NCBI GenBank assembly: GCA_050261515.1 | Contig: JBLNDJ010000019.1 | Span: forward strand, 1 to 64,000 | Length of the DNA: 64,000 nt | Source of the DNA: JBLNDJ01 sp050261515 | Lineage (GTDB): Bacteria > Acidobacteriota > Terriglobia > Bryobacterales > Bryobacteraceae | Reading direction: 5' to 3' | In this document: in pieces, positions 16,520 to 26,200 of the stretch | Layout of the letters: each line of letters begins with the position of its first letter | Numbering within the stretch: position 1 is the stretch's first letter | The notes under the pieces: generated by a model | Told to the model about the DNA's origin: nothing | Seen by the model: the letters and a program-made list of their open reading frames with translations, nothing else | The model's database searches: none | Made by a program: the position numbers and the translations under genes

Positions 16520-17379
16520 CAGAAATATTTGCGGAGATCCATGCCGCTGTAGAGCGCTCCGACTTCCTTTTCATAGCCGTTGAATTTCAGGGTCGGGCGC
16601 TTGAAGAACTCGCCGAGGCGGCGCTCCTTTGCCTGGCTCCAGCGCGGGTGATCGACTTCAGGATTCACGTTCGAATAGAAGCCGTATTCGTGCGAGTTCG
16701 CGATGTTCCATGTGGCGGGCGGCTGTTTCTCGACGAACTTGATCTTCACCACCGACTTGATGCTCTTGAATCCGTACTTCCAGGGCACCACCAGCCGCAC
16801 CGGCGCGCCGTTCTGGTTGGGCAGCTTCGCTTCTCCGTACATGCCTACGCAGAGCAGCGTCAGCGGGTGCATGGCCTCGTCCATCCGCAGTCCCTCGACG
16901 TAGGGCAGCGGGATGCCCGCGTACTTGCCTTCGGGCATCTGCTTCGAGCTGTAGTAGCTCTGAAACGCCAAGTATTTCGCGTTCGAGAGCGGCTCGCCCT
17001 GCTTGATGAGCGCGTTCAGCGGGAAGCCGATCCACGGCACGACGATCGACCAGCCCTCGACGCAGCGGTGGCGGTAAATACGCTCCTCGAGCGGCGCGAG
17101 CTTCAGGATTGCGTCGATATCGTAGACCTTCGGTTTGGCGACGGCGCCTTCGACCGAGACGGTCCAGGGCCGGGTGACGAAGTTCATCGCAAGGCGCCAC
17201 GGCTGGTCCTTGGCGGTTCCGAACTCGTAGAAGTTGTTGTAGGTGGTGACGTCGTTGTACGGCGTCTGCTGTTCGGTGGTGCTGTAGGGGCTCTTAATGA
17301 TCGCGACCCCCGCGGCGCCCATGAGGAAGCGCCGGCGGCTGAAGTAAACGCTTTTGGGCGTGACATCGCTCCACCGCAT
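16519..17379 (-). CDS. msrP: Periplasmic protein-methionine-sulfoxide reductase catalytic subunit
   Basis: A molybdopterin enzyme of the sulfite-oxidase fold that repairs oxidised methionines in periplasmic proteins. It has 286 residues. A Tat-type leader (SRRRFLMGAAGVAII, residues 14-28) exports the folded protein. The molybdenum-ligand Cys106 lies in YRHRCVEGWSIVVPW, and NGAPVRLVVPWKYGFKSIKS is characteristic. I use the ATG at 17379, which puts the Tat motif at the usual distance and has AGG upstream; the frame is open to an ATG at 17415. It partners msrQ. Confidence 0.95.
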   Translation of the reverse strand: MRWSDVTPKSVYFSRRRFLMGAAGVAIIKSPYSTTEQQTPYNDVTTYNNFYEFGTAKDQPWRLAMNFVTRPWTVSVEGAVAKPKVYDIDAILKLAPLEERIYRHRCVEGWSIVVPWIGFPLNALIKQGEPLSNAKYLAFQSYYSSKQMPEGKYAGIPLPYVEGLRMDEAMHPLTLLCVGMYGEAKLPNQNGAPVRLVVPWKYGFKSIKSVVKIKFVEKQPPATWNIANSHEYGFYSNVNPEVDHPRWSQAKERRLGEFFKRPTLKFNGYEKEVGALYSGMDLRKYF

Positions 17380-17434
17380 ATACCTATGGATGCAGCGGAG
17401 GCGCGGTTGGTTCATCCAAAACTAAACTGAAGAA

Positions 17435-18190
17435 GTGGCTGGACATACGCTGCTCGCCGTCTTCGCGCACCCGGATGATGAAACTTCGGTGGGGCCGCTG
17501 CTGGCGCGCTACGCCGCCGAGGGGCACGAAGTCTATCTAGCCTGCGTCACATCCGGGCAGAAGGGATTCCGGCCGCACGCCGGCCTGCCCGCGGGCGATG
17601 AACTCGGGGCGGTCCGGGAGCGCGAGTTGCGCGACGCGGCGCGCGAGTTGGGCATCCACGAGCCGTTCCTGATGGGGTTCCAGGACCAGGGCATTTCGAC
17701 GCACGCGGCCGCCGAGGAGGTGGCGGCCGGGCTGCGAGAAATCATCGGCCGGACGCGCGCGGAGGTTGTGGTGACCTGGGGCCCGGAGGGAATCACGGGC
17801 CACGTGGACCACAGGATGACGTCGAACATCGCGACCATCGTGTGCCAGCAACGCGGGCTGCTCGAGTGGAAGCCGTCGAAGCTGTATTACGTGGCGTTCC
17901 CCGAGTCGCGGTTCGTGGCGAACCCGAATCCGCTGAACCGGAAGCAGGTTTTTCTGACCGTGAGCGACGAGCTGGTCACAACGGAAATCGACTGCCGCGC
18001 GTATCTGGACGCGGGCCTGGCGGCGATCCGGAGCCACAAGACGCAGTGGCGGCCGGAGCGCATGGAGCAGGTCCATAGCCTGTATGCGAAGGTGTTCGAG
18101 GGGCGTGTGTACCTGCGGCTGGCGCTTTCGAGCGTGGCGGCGCCGCGGAACGGGGCTAGGGAGCAATCAATTTTCCAGGGCCTCGACTGA
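17435..18190 (+). CDS. PIG-L/LmbE-family deacetylase
   Basis: A 251-residue zinc-dependent N-acetyl-sugar deacetylase family protein. The motif AHPDDE (LLAVFAHPDDETSVGPLL) and the downstream HVDHRMTS supply the zinc ligands and catalytic Asp. Members deacetylate GlcNAc-PI, GlcNAc-inositol (mycothiol), GlcNAc-malate (bacillithiol) or sugars on antibiotics. No bshA/bshC or mshA/mshC genes are in the window, so the substrate is open. The start is a GTG, 56 bp from the divergent msrP start. Confidence 0.88.
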   Translation: MAGHTLLAVFAHPDDETSVGPLLARYAAEGHEVYLACVTSGQKGFRPHAGLPAGDELGAVRERELRDAARELGIHEPFLMGFQDQGISTHAAAEEVAAGLREIIGRTRAEVVVTWGPEGITGHVDHRMTSNIATIVCQQRGLLEWKPSKLYYVAFPESRFVANPNPLNRKQVFLTVSDELVTTEIDCRAYLDAGLAAIRSHKTQWRPERMEQVHSLYAKVFEGRVYLRLALSSVAAPRNGAREQSIFQGLD

Positions 18191-18196
18191 GCTGTG

Positions 18197-18212
18197 TTGC
18201 CGTGAGCGGCAA
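18197..18212. terminator. Small hairpin after the PIG-L gene
   Basis: TTGCCG-TGAG-CGGCAA forms a perfect 6-bp stem with a tetraloop 7 nt after the PIG-L stop and about 35 nt before tRNA-Asp. No U-tract follows, so activity as a terminator is only possible. Confidence 0.4.
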
Positions 18213-18248
18213 ACGTGTTAGGATAAGAGACGTCTTACCCAGCATCGC

Positions 18249-18326
<78 letters not shown>

Positions 18327-18441
18327 TTTCTTTTTTTTCGTATCCTGCGCTACCCCCCGATTGATCTCAGGCGCGACTGCGGTTATCATGGCCCCCGGCC
18401 GGCCGCGATAGACGCACTCAGGCCTCCTGGGACAGGACACT

Positions 18442-19212
18442 ATGGATGGCTTCCCGAAGTTCGAGCTGAATGGACAGGTGGCGTTGGTCACGGGCGCGGC
18501 CCGCGGCCTGGGGCGGGCGATTTCGCTGGCTCTGGCGAATGCGGGCGCCGACGTCGCGCTGGGTCTGCGCGATGTGAACGCGTCGCACGGCCTGCCTTGC
18601 GAGATTGAGGCGATGGGCCGGCGGGCGCTGCCGCTCCAGATGGATATGCGCAGCATGGGCGAGATCTTTCGCGCGGTGGACGACACAGTATCGCGTTTCG
18701 GCCGCCTCGATATTCTCGTCAACAACGCAGGCCTCGCGCCCGAGAATCCGGCCGAGGATTACCGCGAAGAGGATTTCGACCTCACCGTCGCGGTGAACCT
18801 CAAGGGGACGTTCTTTGCCAGCCAGGCCGCGGCCCGCGTCATGATCCGCCGGCAATACGGCCGCATCGTCAACATGAGCTCGCAGGCGGGATTCGCGGCG
18901 CTGCCGACCGAGTCTGTTTATTGCATGACCAAGGCGGCCATCGTGCACCTGACTAAGTGCCTGGCCGTCGAGTGGGGCAAGTACAACATCAACGTGAACG
19001 CGGTCGCGCCGACCTTCATCCACACTCCGGGAACGGAAACGGCGCTTGCGGATCCGAAGTTTCGTGCCGATGTGGTCGAGCGCATCGCGGCGCTGCACCG
19101 CATCGGTGAGCCGATGGAGGTTGCGGGCGCGGTCGTCTTCCTCGCATCTCCCGCGGCATCGCTCATCACCGGCCACACGATGCTGATCGACGGCGGGTGG
19201 ACGGCGCGATAG
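18442..19212 (+). CDS. Short-chain dehydrogenase/reductase (SDR)
   Basis: A classical SDR of 256 residues. The cofactor loop is TGAARGLG (residues 17-24), NNAG is at about 94-97, and the catalytic Ser, Tyr160 and Lys164 lie in VNMSSQAG and YCMTKAA. The C-terminal VFLASPAASLITGHTMLIDGGW is typical of the FabG/glucose-dehydrogenase group. Substrate not determinable; a sugar or polyol is plausible given the sugar-rich neighbourhood. It lies 40 bp before the CehA/McbA gene and may be co-transcribed with it. Confidence 0.9.
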   Translation: MDGFPKFELNGQVALVTGAARGLGRAISLALANAGADVALGLRDVNASHGLPCEIEAMGRRALPLQMDMRSMGEIFRAVDDTVSRFGRLDILVNNAGLAPENPAEDYREEDFDLTVAVNLKGTFFASQAAARVMIRRQYGRIVNMSSQAGFAALPTESVYCMTKAAIVHLTKCLAVEWGKYNINVNAVAPTFIHTPGTETALADPKFRADVVERIAALHRIGEPMEVAGAVVFLASPAASLITGHTMLIDGGWTAR

Positions 19213-19253
19213 CGCCGGAGCCGGTCAGCTATGAACGGACTTTAGGATAAGCT

Positions 19254-21863
19254 ATGAGCGACTTGAAACGGAGAACGCTGCTGAAGGGCTTGGGGGGACT
19301 TCCGGCGATCACGCTGCTGGCCGAGACATCAACGGCAGCGTCCGCAAAGTTCACGCCGGTTGATCTCGCGGGCCGCTTCAACTGCTCGCCCTCGGACTTC
19401 GGCGCCAGGCCCGAGATCGACGGCAGGCTCGTCAAGACGCCTGCCGGACGGCAGGATTTGTGCGGGATCCCATTTGCGCTTGGTCCGGATGGCGCTGACA
19501 GGAAGTCGTGGATTGCGCTGAGCCGCGCCGCGCGGTCCTGGACGTCGCCGCGGCTGGAGGTCCCCATCGCCGGCACCGCCCGTTATTTGTGCCTTGCCCA
19601 GTTCTGCGACTGGGACGAAACCGAGACTCATCCTGCCGGCGCCGAAGTGATCGAGCGGGTTGGGCAAGTGTTGGCCGATGCGGTTCTCGTTTACGAAGAC
19701 GGACAGGAGCGGCGTTTCCCCATACGCCGCCGCTTCGAGGTGAATTCTTTTTCCGTCCGATTCGGGCACCTGAGTTTCAACTCGGTCTCGCACCCGTTTC
19801 CATTTCCGCGGAAACTCACCGACACCCTGCCGAACGGCAAAGGCTGGGGCGGGCTGCAGCAGATTGTATGGGACACCTCCGGCGATCCTCCCCAAGTCTG
19901 GATCTGGCCGCTTCCGAATCCCGAGCCGGAGCGGAGAATCCGCGGTTTGCGGCTGGAGGCCGCGAGCGAGAGCGTGCTGTTCGTGTGCGGCCTGACGCTG
20001 TTTCACCGGCCCGAGAACCCCATCGGGCACGGCCGCCGCGATCTCTATCGAATTGCCCTGCCGGAGGCCTCCCAAGACCCGCTGGAGCGCTGGCGCGTGA
20101 CCGTGGACCTCGGAATAGTCGCCCGCACCTACACGCTCCCCGATTTCGAGCCGGACAAATGGCTCGCAGCCCCTGACAAAGGCCTGGGCGAACGCCACGG
20201 GCGGCACGCCACCTCCCATATCTACGCCGAAGTGACAGCCAGCCCTGCGGCGACGCTGAGGTTGAGCGACCAGCGATCGGGAGCCGCCTTTGAATTCGAT
20301 CTTCGGGACGTTGCGCGCGACCGGGAGATTGAAGGCCGTCCCGCCGGCGCGCACATCGAGGTACTGGAGAGGGAGAAGGTCTGGCTCCACGGCGAGGTGG
20401 TCGATCCTGCTTCGTCGCGTGCGACGCCGGTGCGCCTTGCCTTCCGCTCCAAGGATGGCCGGTACATCCCCCCTTACGGCCACCGGACAGAGATCAACGA
20501 CGCCTTCTTTCAGGACTATGGCGCCGATCTCAAGCTCCTGGACAGTTCCTTTGCATATATCGATGGCACTTTTCAGGTGGAGCTTCCCGCCGGCGAAGTC
20601 TACGTGGAGTACTCGAAGGGCTTCGAATACGAGGCCGTCCGCAGAAGGCTGGACATCCAGCCCGGGCAGCGCGATCTTCGCCTGGAGATTCCCCGGCACA
20701 CCGATCTGCGTGCGAAAGGCTGGATTACGGCCGACACGCACGTGCATTTTCTTTCACCTTTCACCGCACTGCTGGAGAGCCGGGCCGAGGGGGTGAACCT
20801 GGTGAACCTGCTCGCGGCGCAGTGGGGCGATCTGTTCACCAACGTCGGCGATCTCTCGAACGAGCCGTTGATGTCGCCCGACAGGGAAACCCTGGTCTGG
20901 GTGGGAACGGAGAACCGCCAACACTTGCTGGGGCACATAAACCTGCTCGGCGGCCGCGGCGCGCCGGTGTTTCCGATGTCGGCAGCCGGCCCGGGCGAGG
21001 CTTATCTGGGCGACCCGCTGTGGTGCAGCATGGCGGAATGGGCCGATGCCTGCCGCAAGCGTGAAGGACTGGTGGTGTCACCGCACTTTCCCTACCCCAC
21101 CGGCGAGGTGGCCGCCGATATCGTGCTCGGAAAGATCGATGCGGTCGAACTGCAATTCAGCGACGGCATGTTCGACACCCTCCGCTTCCAGGACTGGTAC
21201 CGTTATCTGAACTGCGGCTACCGCGTGCCCGCGGTCGGCGGCACCGACAAGATGGGCGCCTATATGCCGCTCGGGGCTATCCGGACCTACGCGTGGATCG
21301 GAGACGAGGAATTCAGCTTCGCAAATTGGGCAAAGGCAGTGCGGCGCGGCAATACGTTCACCACGACCGGTCCGTTGTTGCTGTTCGAGGCCGAGGGCCG
21401 CAAGCCCGGCGATGAGTTAAGAGTCCCGGAGGCCGGCGGGGCTGTCGAAGTTCGCGTCGAGGCGCTCAGTTATGTTCCTTTCCATCGCGTAGACATCGTT
21501 TTCAACGGGAAGGTGATTGCCGCGCGGGAAGACAAGGACGGCACACGGCGCATGGTGTTCAACGAACGGCTGCAAGTGGCCGGGCCGGGTTGGCTGGCGG
21601 CCCGCTGCGCCTCGCGGCTCGGACCTACCACCTCGTGGTCCCTGTCCGTCGGCGCACACACATCGCCAGTCTATTTGGCAACACCGGGCCGGGACCTGTT
21701 TTCCCCGCAGGCGGCGGCGTACTTCCTGACGCTCATCGATGGCGCCGAAACATGGGTACGGAACGTGGCCACGCCGGCCGATGCGGCCACTTCGGACCGG
21801 ATCGTGAAGACTCTGCGCGACGCGCGCGGCCGGCTGCACCGCCGGCTGCACGGGCACACGTGA
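19254..21863 (+). CDS. CehA/McbA-family PHP-type metallohydrolase, exported
   Basis: An 869-residue protein. The N-terminus (KRRTLLKGLGGLPAITLLA) is a Tat-like signal. Residues 30-500 are beta-rich accessory domains. The catalytic PHP-like domain (about 500-720) shows GWITADTHVHFLSPF, HINLLGG, VVSPHFPYPTGEVA and VPAVGGTDKMGAYMPLG, the metal-binding pattern of CehA/McbA carbaryl-hydrolase relatives. A final beta-domain includes VRVEALSYVPFHRVDIVFNG. The named relatives hydrolyse the carbamate carbaryl, but most members are uncharacterised phosphoesterase-like enzymes, so I assign no substrate. Confidence 0.82.
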   Translation: MSDLKRRTLLKGLGGLPAITLLAETSTAASAKFTPVDLAGRFNCSPSDFGARPEIDGRLVKTPAGRQDLCGIPFALGPDGADRKSWIALSRAARSWTSPRLEVPIAGTARYLCLAQFCDWDETETHPAGAEVIERVGQVLADAVLVYEDGQERRFPIRRRFEVNSFSVRFGHLSFNSVSHPFPFPRKLTDTLPNGKGWGGLQQIVWDTSGDPPQVWIWPLPNPEPERRIRGLRLEAASESVLFVCGLTLFHRPENPIGHGRRDLYRIALPEASQDPLERWRVTVDLGIVARTYTLPDFEPDKWLAAPDKGLGERHGRHATSHIYAEVTASPAATLRLSDQRSGAAFEFDLRDVARDREIEGRPAGAHIEVLEREKVWLHGEVVDPASSRATPVRLAFRSKDGRYIPPYGHRTEINDAFFQDYGADLKLLDSSFAYIDGTFQVELPAGEVYVEYSKGFEYEAVRRRLDIQPGQRDLRLEIPRHTDLRAKGWITADTHVHFLSPFTALLESRAEGVNLVNLLAAQWGDLFTNVGDLSNEPLMSPDRETLVWVGTENRQHLLGHINLLGGRGAPVFPMSAAGPGEAYLGDPLWCSMAEWADACRKREGLVVSPHFPYPTGEVAADIVLGKIDAVELQFSDGMFDTLRFQDWYRYLNCGYRVPAVGGTDKMGAYMPLGAIRTYAWIGDEEFSFANWAKAVRRGNTFTTTGPLLLFEAEGRKPGDELRVPEAGGAVEVRVEALSYVPFHRVDIVFNGKVIAAREDKDGTRRMVFNERLQVAGPGWLAARCASRLGPTTSWSLSVGAHTSPVYLATPGRDLFSPQAAAYFLTLIDGAETWVRNVATPADAATSDRIVKTLRDARGRLHRRLHGHT

Positions 21864-21896
21864 GGACGAATCCTCGGGCCCACGACGTCGAGCGCG

Positions 21897-23129
21897 TTAG
21901 TTCGCGGCCAACACGTGGTGGAGCTTATAGCTGATCTTTACCGGGTAGAGGTTCTGCAGCATCACCTCGACGACGATCTGGTAATGGCGGGGCAGCTTGC
22001 CCGAGGGCAGGCGCAGCCGGCGTGCCATGTCCCGGGCGTAGGCGGGCTCGGTCGCGTATTGGACCGCGCCCAGTGTGCCGCCGGTGAGGTTGGAGGCGAA
22101 AACAAAAATCTCTCCACGGCCATGCAGACCGGGCAGGCGGCTGATGAGCGCGTGGGTTACAGCGTCGCCGCGGGGTTGATCGGGGAAGGAAGCCGGTTCA
22201 CCCGGACGCGGGTGAAGATTGCGAATCATATCCGCATCGCTGTCCACCACGAAATCCTGCTTCATGGGTATATCCTTCAGGTGCCGGACGTACTTGGGCG
22301 GCCCCAGAAAGACGGCGTTGCTTTTCGCAATCTCCTCCCAGGACAGTTCGCTGCTGCGGGCGAACAGCAGGTCGCTTGTGCGTGCTCCCAGCAGTTTCGC
22401 CACCTCAAAGGCGCCACCAGCCTCGCCCATCCCTGTGAAGACCTCCTGCGGCCGTATGGGAGGCTGCGGGAACATCTCCTTAAGCTTCATGAACGTAGGA
22501 GATTTCTCCGCCGCTTGCCAGTCGTTGAGCGACGTATCCCGAAACAGGCCGGCGCCGTGGAACAGGATGAATAGCGGAGTGCCAACGCAAACCAGAACAG
22601 GCCGCTGTTCGCTCAGCATCGGGCTCCAGATGGCCTCCAGATCCGGAGTCCAGCTCTCGGCAGCCGCGCCGGTGCGCCTGGTGCCCAGGAAGATGCCGGC
22701 TGCGGATACGACCGTCAGGGCTACCGCAAGCCCGGCGGAAATCATACGCCACCTGCGGGCGGCCGGGGCGCCAGCCTCCGGCGAGGGCGAGAGCCGGCTG
22801 AACGTCAGCTTGAAACGGCCTTTGGGGAATTCGATCAGGATCGGGTCGTTGACGCCTTCGGTGCGGTAATACTCCTCGAGCCTGCGCCGGAGCTTGCCGG
22901 CCTGGATTCGGACAGACGGGTCCTGCCGTGGGTCATAGGATTCGTGCTTGCCCAGCCCCTCGACCCCGACCGTGTATTCCTTCAATTGGTCGGCTACGCC
23001 TGCGAGAGACTGCTCTGCAAGGTAGGAAAACAGGCGGCGCTGTGTTTCTGAGCCGCGGAGAAGCTCACTCTGAAGCAGGCGGCGGACCTGCTCCTTCACC
23101 AGCACCGAATCTACTGGTTCGGCGGCCAC
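21897..23129 (-). CDS. Membrane-anchored regulator with N-terminal DNA-binding-like domain (module 1)
   Basis: A 410-residue protein. Residues 1-110 form a domain with LKEYTVGVEGLG...YDPRQDPSVRIQAGKLRRRLEEYY, a pattern found at the N-terminus of many acidobacterial proteins and resembling CadC/ToxR-type winged helices in layout. One membrane helix lies at about 130-148. The remaining 260 residues would be periplasmic (WSPMLSEQRPVLVCVGTPLF ... ASNLTGGTLGAVQYATEP). It is homologous over its full length to the protein at 56926-58197, and both are divergent from an Oar-like TonB receptor. I infer a one-component transmembrane regulator of that receptor. The start is GTG. Confidence 0.75.
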   Translation of the reverse strand: MAAEPVDSVLVKEQVRRLLQSELLRGSETQRRLFSYLAEQSLAGVADQLKEYTVGVEGLGKHESYDPRQDPSVRIQAGKLRRRLEEYYRTEGVNDPILIEFPKGRFKLTFSRLSPSPEAGAPAARRWRMISAGLAVALTVVSAAGIFLGTRRTGAAAESWTPDLEAIWSPMLSEQRPVLVCVGTPLFILFHGAGLFRDTSLNDWQAAEKSPTFMKLKEMFPQPPIRPQEVFTGMGEAGGAFEVAKLLGARTSDLLFARSSELSWEEIAKSNAVFLGPPKYVRHLKDIPMKQDFVVDSDADMIRNLHPRPGEPASFPDQPRGDAVTHALISRLPGLHGRGEIFVFASNLTGGTLGAVQYATEPAYARDMARRLRLPSGKLPRHYQIVVEVMLQNLYPVKISYKLHHVLAAN

Positions 23130-23293
23130 AATTCGTTCAGTTTACATGATTCCGGCGCGGTAAACTACCGGTAATCGCGGCGTTCATGCCGCGGGTTAGC
23201 CCCAAGTCCTCCCCGTTGTTACCGGTTTCCGCAGCGAGTGGTGCTATATTCGGCCGTCCGCAAGTCTCGCAAATGGAAAAAGGGGTCCAATTG

Positions 23294-26200
23294 ATGCGAA
23301 CCATCCTGTTTCTGGCCGTTCTGGCGATTCCGGCGGCGGCCCAGTTCACAACTGCCGCCCTGAACGGGACTATCACCGACACAAGCGGCGCGGTCATACC
23401 CGAAGCTAGGGTCACCGCCCGCAACACAGATACGAATTTTGAACAGACTTTCATTTCGGATGCCGCCGGCGCCTATATATTCCCGCGGCTTCCTGTGGGC
23501 AGGTACGCCCTCCGAGTCGAGAAAACCGGATTCGCTCCTTACAAGCAGGAGGGAATCACGCTGACGGTCAGCCAGACCGCGACACAAGACGTGATGCTCA
23601 AGGTCGGCGGGACGGAATCGTCGATTACCGTGTCGGCCGAAGCGAACCTCATAACAACCACAACGGCTCAGGTCGGCCAGGTGATCGACGACAAGCGCAT
23701 CCTCGAGCTGCCGCTGAACGGCCGGAACGCGCAGGGCCTGGTGTTTCTGGCCGCCGGGACGGCCGACGTCACCACACGCTACTGCGGGGTGAATTGCATG
23801 GGCGGGGTGTACCCTGGCGAGCAGCAGGCCGCCGTCAACGGCTCCGGCCCCGGTCAGGTGAACTACCAGCTCGACGGCGTCAATCACAACGACAGCTTTT
23901 TGAATATGAACCTGCCGTTCCCGAATCCGGACGCGGTCCAGGAATTCAGCCTTCAGGCGAACAACCTGAGCGCCGAGTACGGCAGCTCCGCCTCGGGGAC
24001 TGTGAACGTGGTCACCAAGTCGGGAACGAACCAGATCCACGGCAGTGGCTTCGAGTTTCTGCGCAACGGCGACTTGAATGCGCGCAACTTCTTCGGCGGC
24101 GCGCCGGACACCCTGAAGCGCAACCAGTTCGGCGGCAGCGTCGGGGGCCCGATGAAGAAGGACCAGTTGTTCTTCTTCGGCACCTACCAGGGGACGCGGA
24201 TGAACTATGCCTCCGCCGCGACAACTCAATTTGTGCCGACCGAGGCCGAGCGGCGGGGCGATTTCTCGCAGTCGGGCGTGACGCTGGTCGATCCCGCAAC
24301 CGGCCAGCCGCTCCCGGGCAATGTCATTCCGGAAAGCATGATGAGCCCGGCCGCAAAGTTCTTCCTCGACCAGATGCCCCTGCCCAACGGCGCCGGGCGG
24401 CTATACACCTATACCGGCCCGAGCCAGAGGCAGCGGGAAGATCAGTATCTGGGCAAGCTCGACTACATCCGCGGCAAACACCAACTGAGCGGGCGCTACT
24501 TCTACAGCGAGTATCAGGAGCCGGTCGGAGTCCCGAAGGACAACATCCTCATGACCACGAACCGGGGCAACGCCGTGCGGGTGCAGAACCTCGCGCTCAC
24601 CGAGACTTTCAGCGCGTCTCCGACCCTTCTGTTCAACACTTCCTTCGGATGGACCCAGCAGGTCGGCGGTTCGCTCTCCAGCGCTCCCTACGACTTCAGC
24701 GCGGCCGGTGTAAAGATTGCCTCTCCCGCCAATCCCGAAATCTTCTTCTGGGTTGACGGCGGACCTTCCATCGACACGAATCACAAGGGCAATTTCGACC
24801 GTGGAGACTGGAGCGTGCGCGAAAACGCCTCCTGGATCAAGGGAAGGCACGAACTGCACATCGGCGGCGAGGCGGTGCGGCTCAACAACACGCTGCGCAA
24901 TACCTTCATGCAGGCGGGCCAGTTCGGCTTCTACAACGCCTATTCCGGCGACAGCATGGCGGATTTCATGATGGGCCGCGCGAGCGACTTCAGCCAGGGC
25001 TCGGGCGAGTTGAAGGACATAGTCGGCACGCGGTGGAGCGCGTTCATTCAGGACAACTGGCGCGCCACCCAACGGCTGACCCTCAACCTCGGCCTGCGGT
25101 GGGATCCGTTCGTTCCCTACACCGAGACCAAGGGCCGCGTGGCGTGCTTTGTTCCCGGTATGCAGTCGAGCCGCTATCCGAACGCCCCCGCGGGACTGGT
25201 CTTCGGAGGAGACCCGGGCTGTCCCTCGGCGACCGGCGTCGATGCGGCCTGGAGCAACCTCGCTCCCCGTTTTGGTTTCGCCTACAGGCTGACGAACGAC
25301 GGCAAGACCAGTGTTCGCGGCGGCGTGGGTTACTACTATTCGGCGATTCCCAGCAACTACTTCTTCTCCCATTTCAATTGGCCGTTCAACCCGTCGGTGT
25401 ACTGGCAGAACGCCAGCTTCGACGATCCCTATGGAGCGGCCGGCGTGGCGAATCCGTTCCCGGCCGCCTGGACTCAAATCGCGGGTCCGGAAACGGCCTA
25501 TATCCCCGGCAGCCTCAGCATCGTCGATCGCGGGTTCAAGCCCTCGGCCTTCGGTACGTGGAACCTGTCGTTCGAACGGCAGTTCTCCAGCTCGCTTCTG
25601 TTGCGGGCGGCCTATGTCGGCAACCGTGCCGTTCACCTGGCAACGACGTTCAAGAATTCGCGGGACATCAATGCCATGACCCCGGGGCTGACCTGGGATG
25701 ACACGCGCAGGACCTATCAGGGCTTCGGCGACATCAGCCAGATGGACGGCTCGAACACCAGCCGGTACAACTCCCTCCAACTCACCGTCGAGAAGCGCAT
25801 GTCCCGAGGCTTCTCGATTCTGGGCAGCTACACCTGGCAGCGGGCGATGGACGACTTCGGCTGGCAGAATCCGTTCGATCGCAATTACACCTGGGGACTC
25901 TCGGACGACAACCTGACGCACAACTTCAAATTCTCGAGCGTCTGGTCGCTCCCGAACGCCCCGATCCACGGCCTGGCCGGCAAGGTGGTCAACGGCTGGC
26001 AGTTGAACTCGATCGTGTCGTGGCACACAGGCTTCCCGTTCAGCATCGTTGCCGGCGGGAACCGCTCCGGCATGGGGAATTTCTACGCCGATTTCGCCGA
26101 TTACACCGGCGGCGAAGTGAACCTGTCGCAGAGCCGCCCGCACGGTGAGATGGTGCAGCAGTTCTTCAACACGGCGGCATTCGCCCCGAACCAGAAAGGG

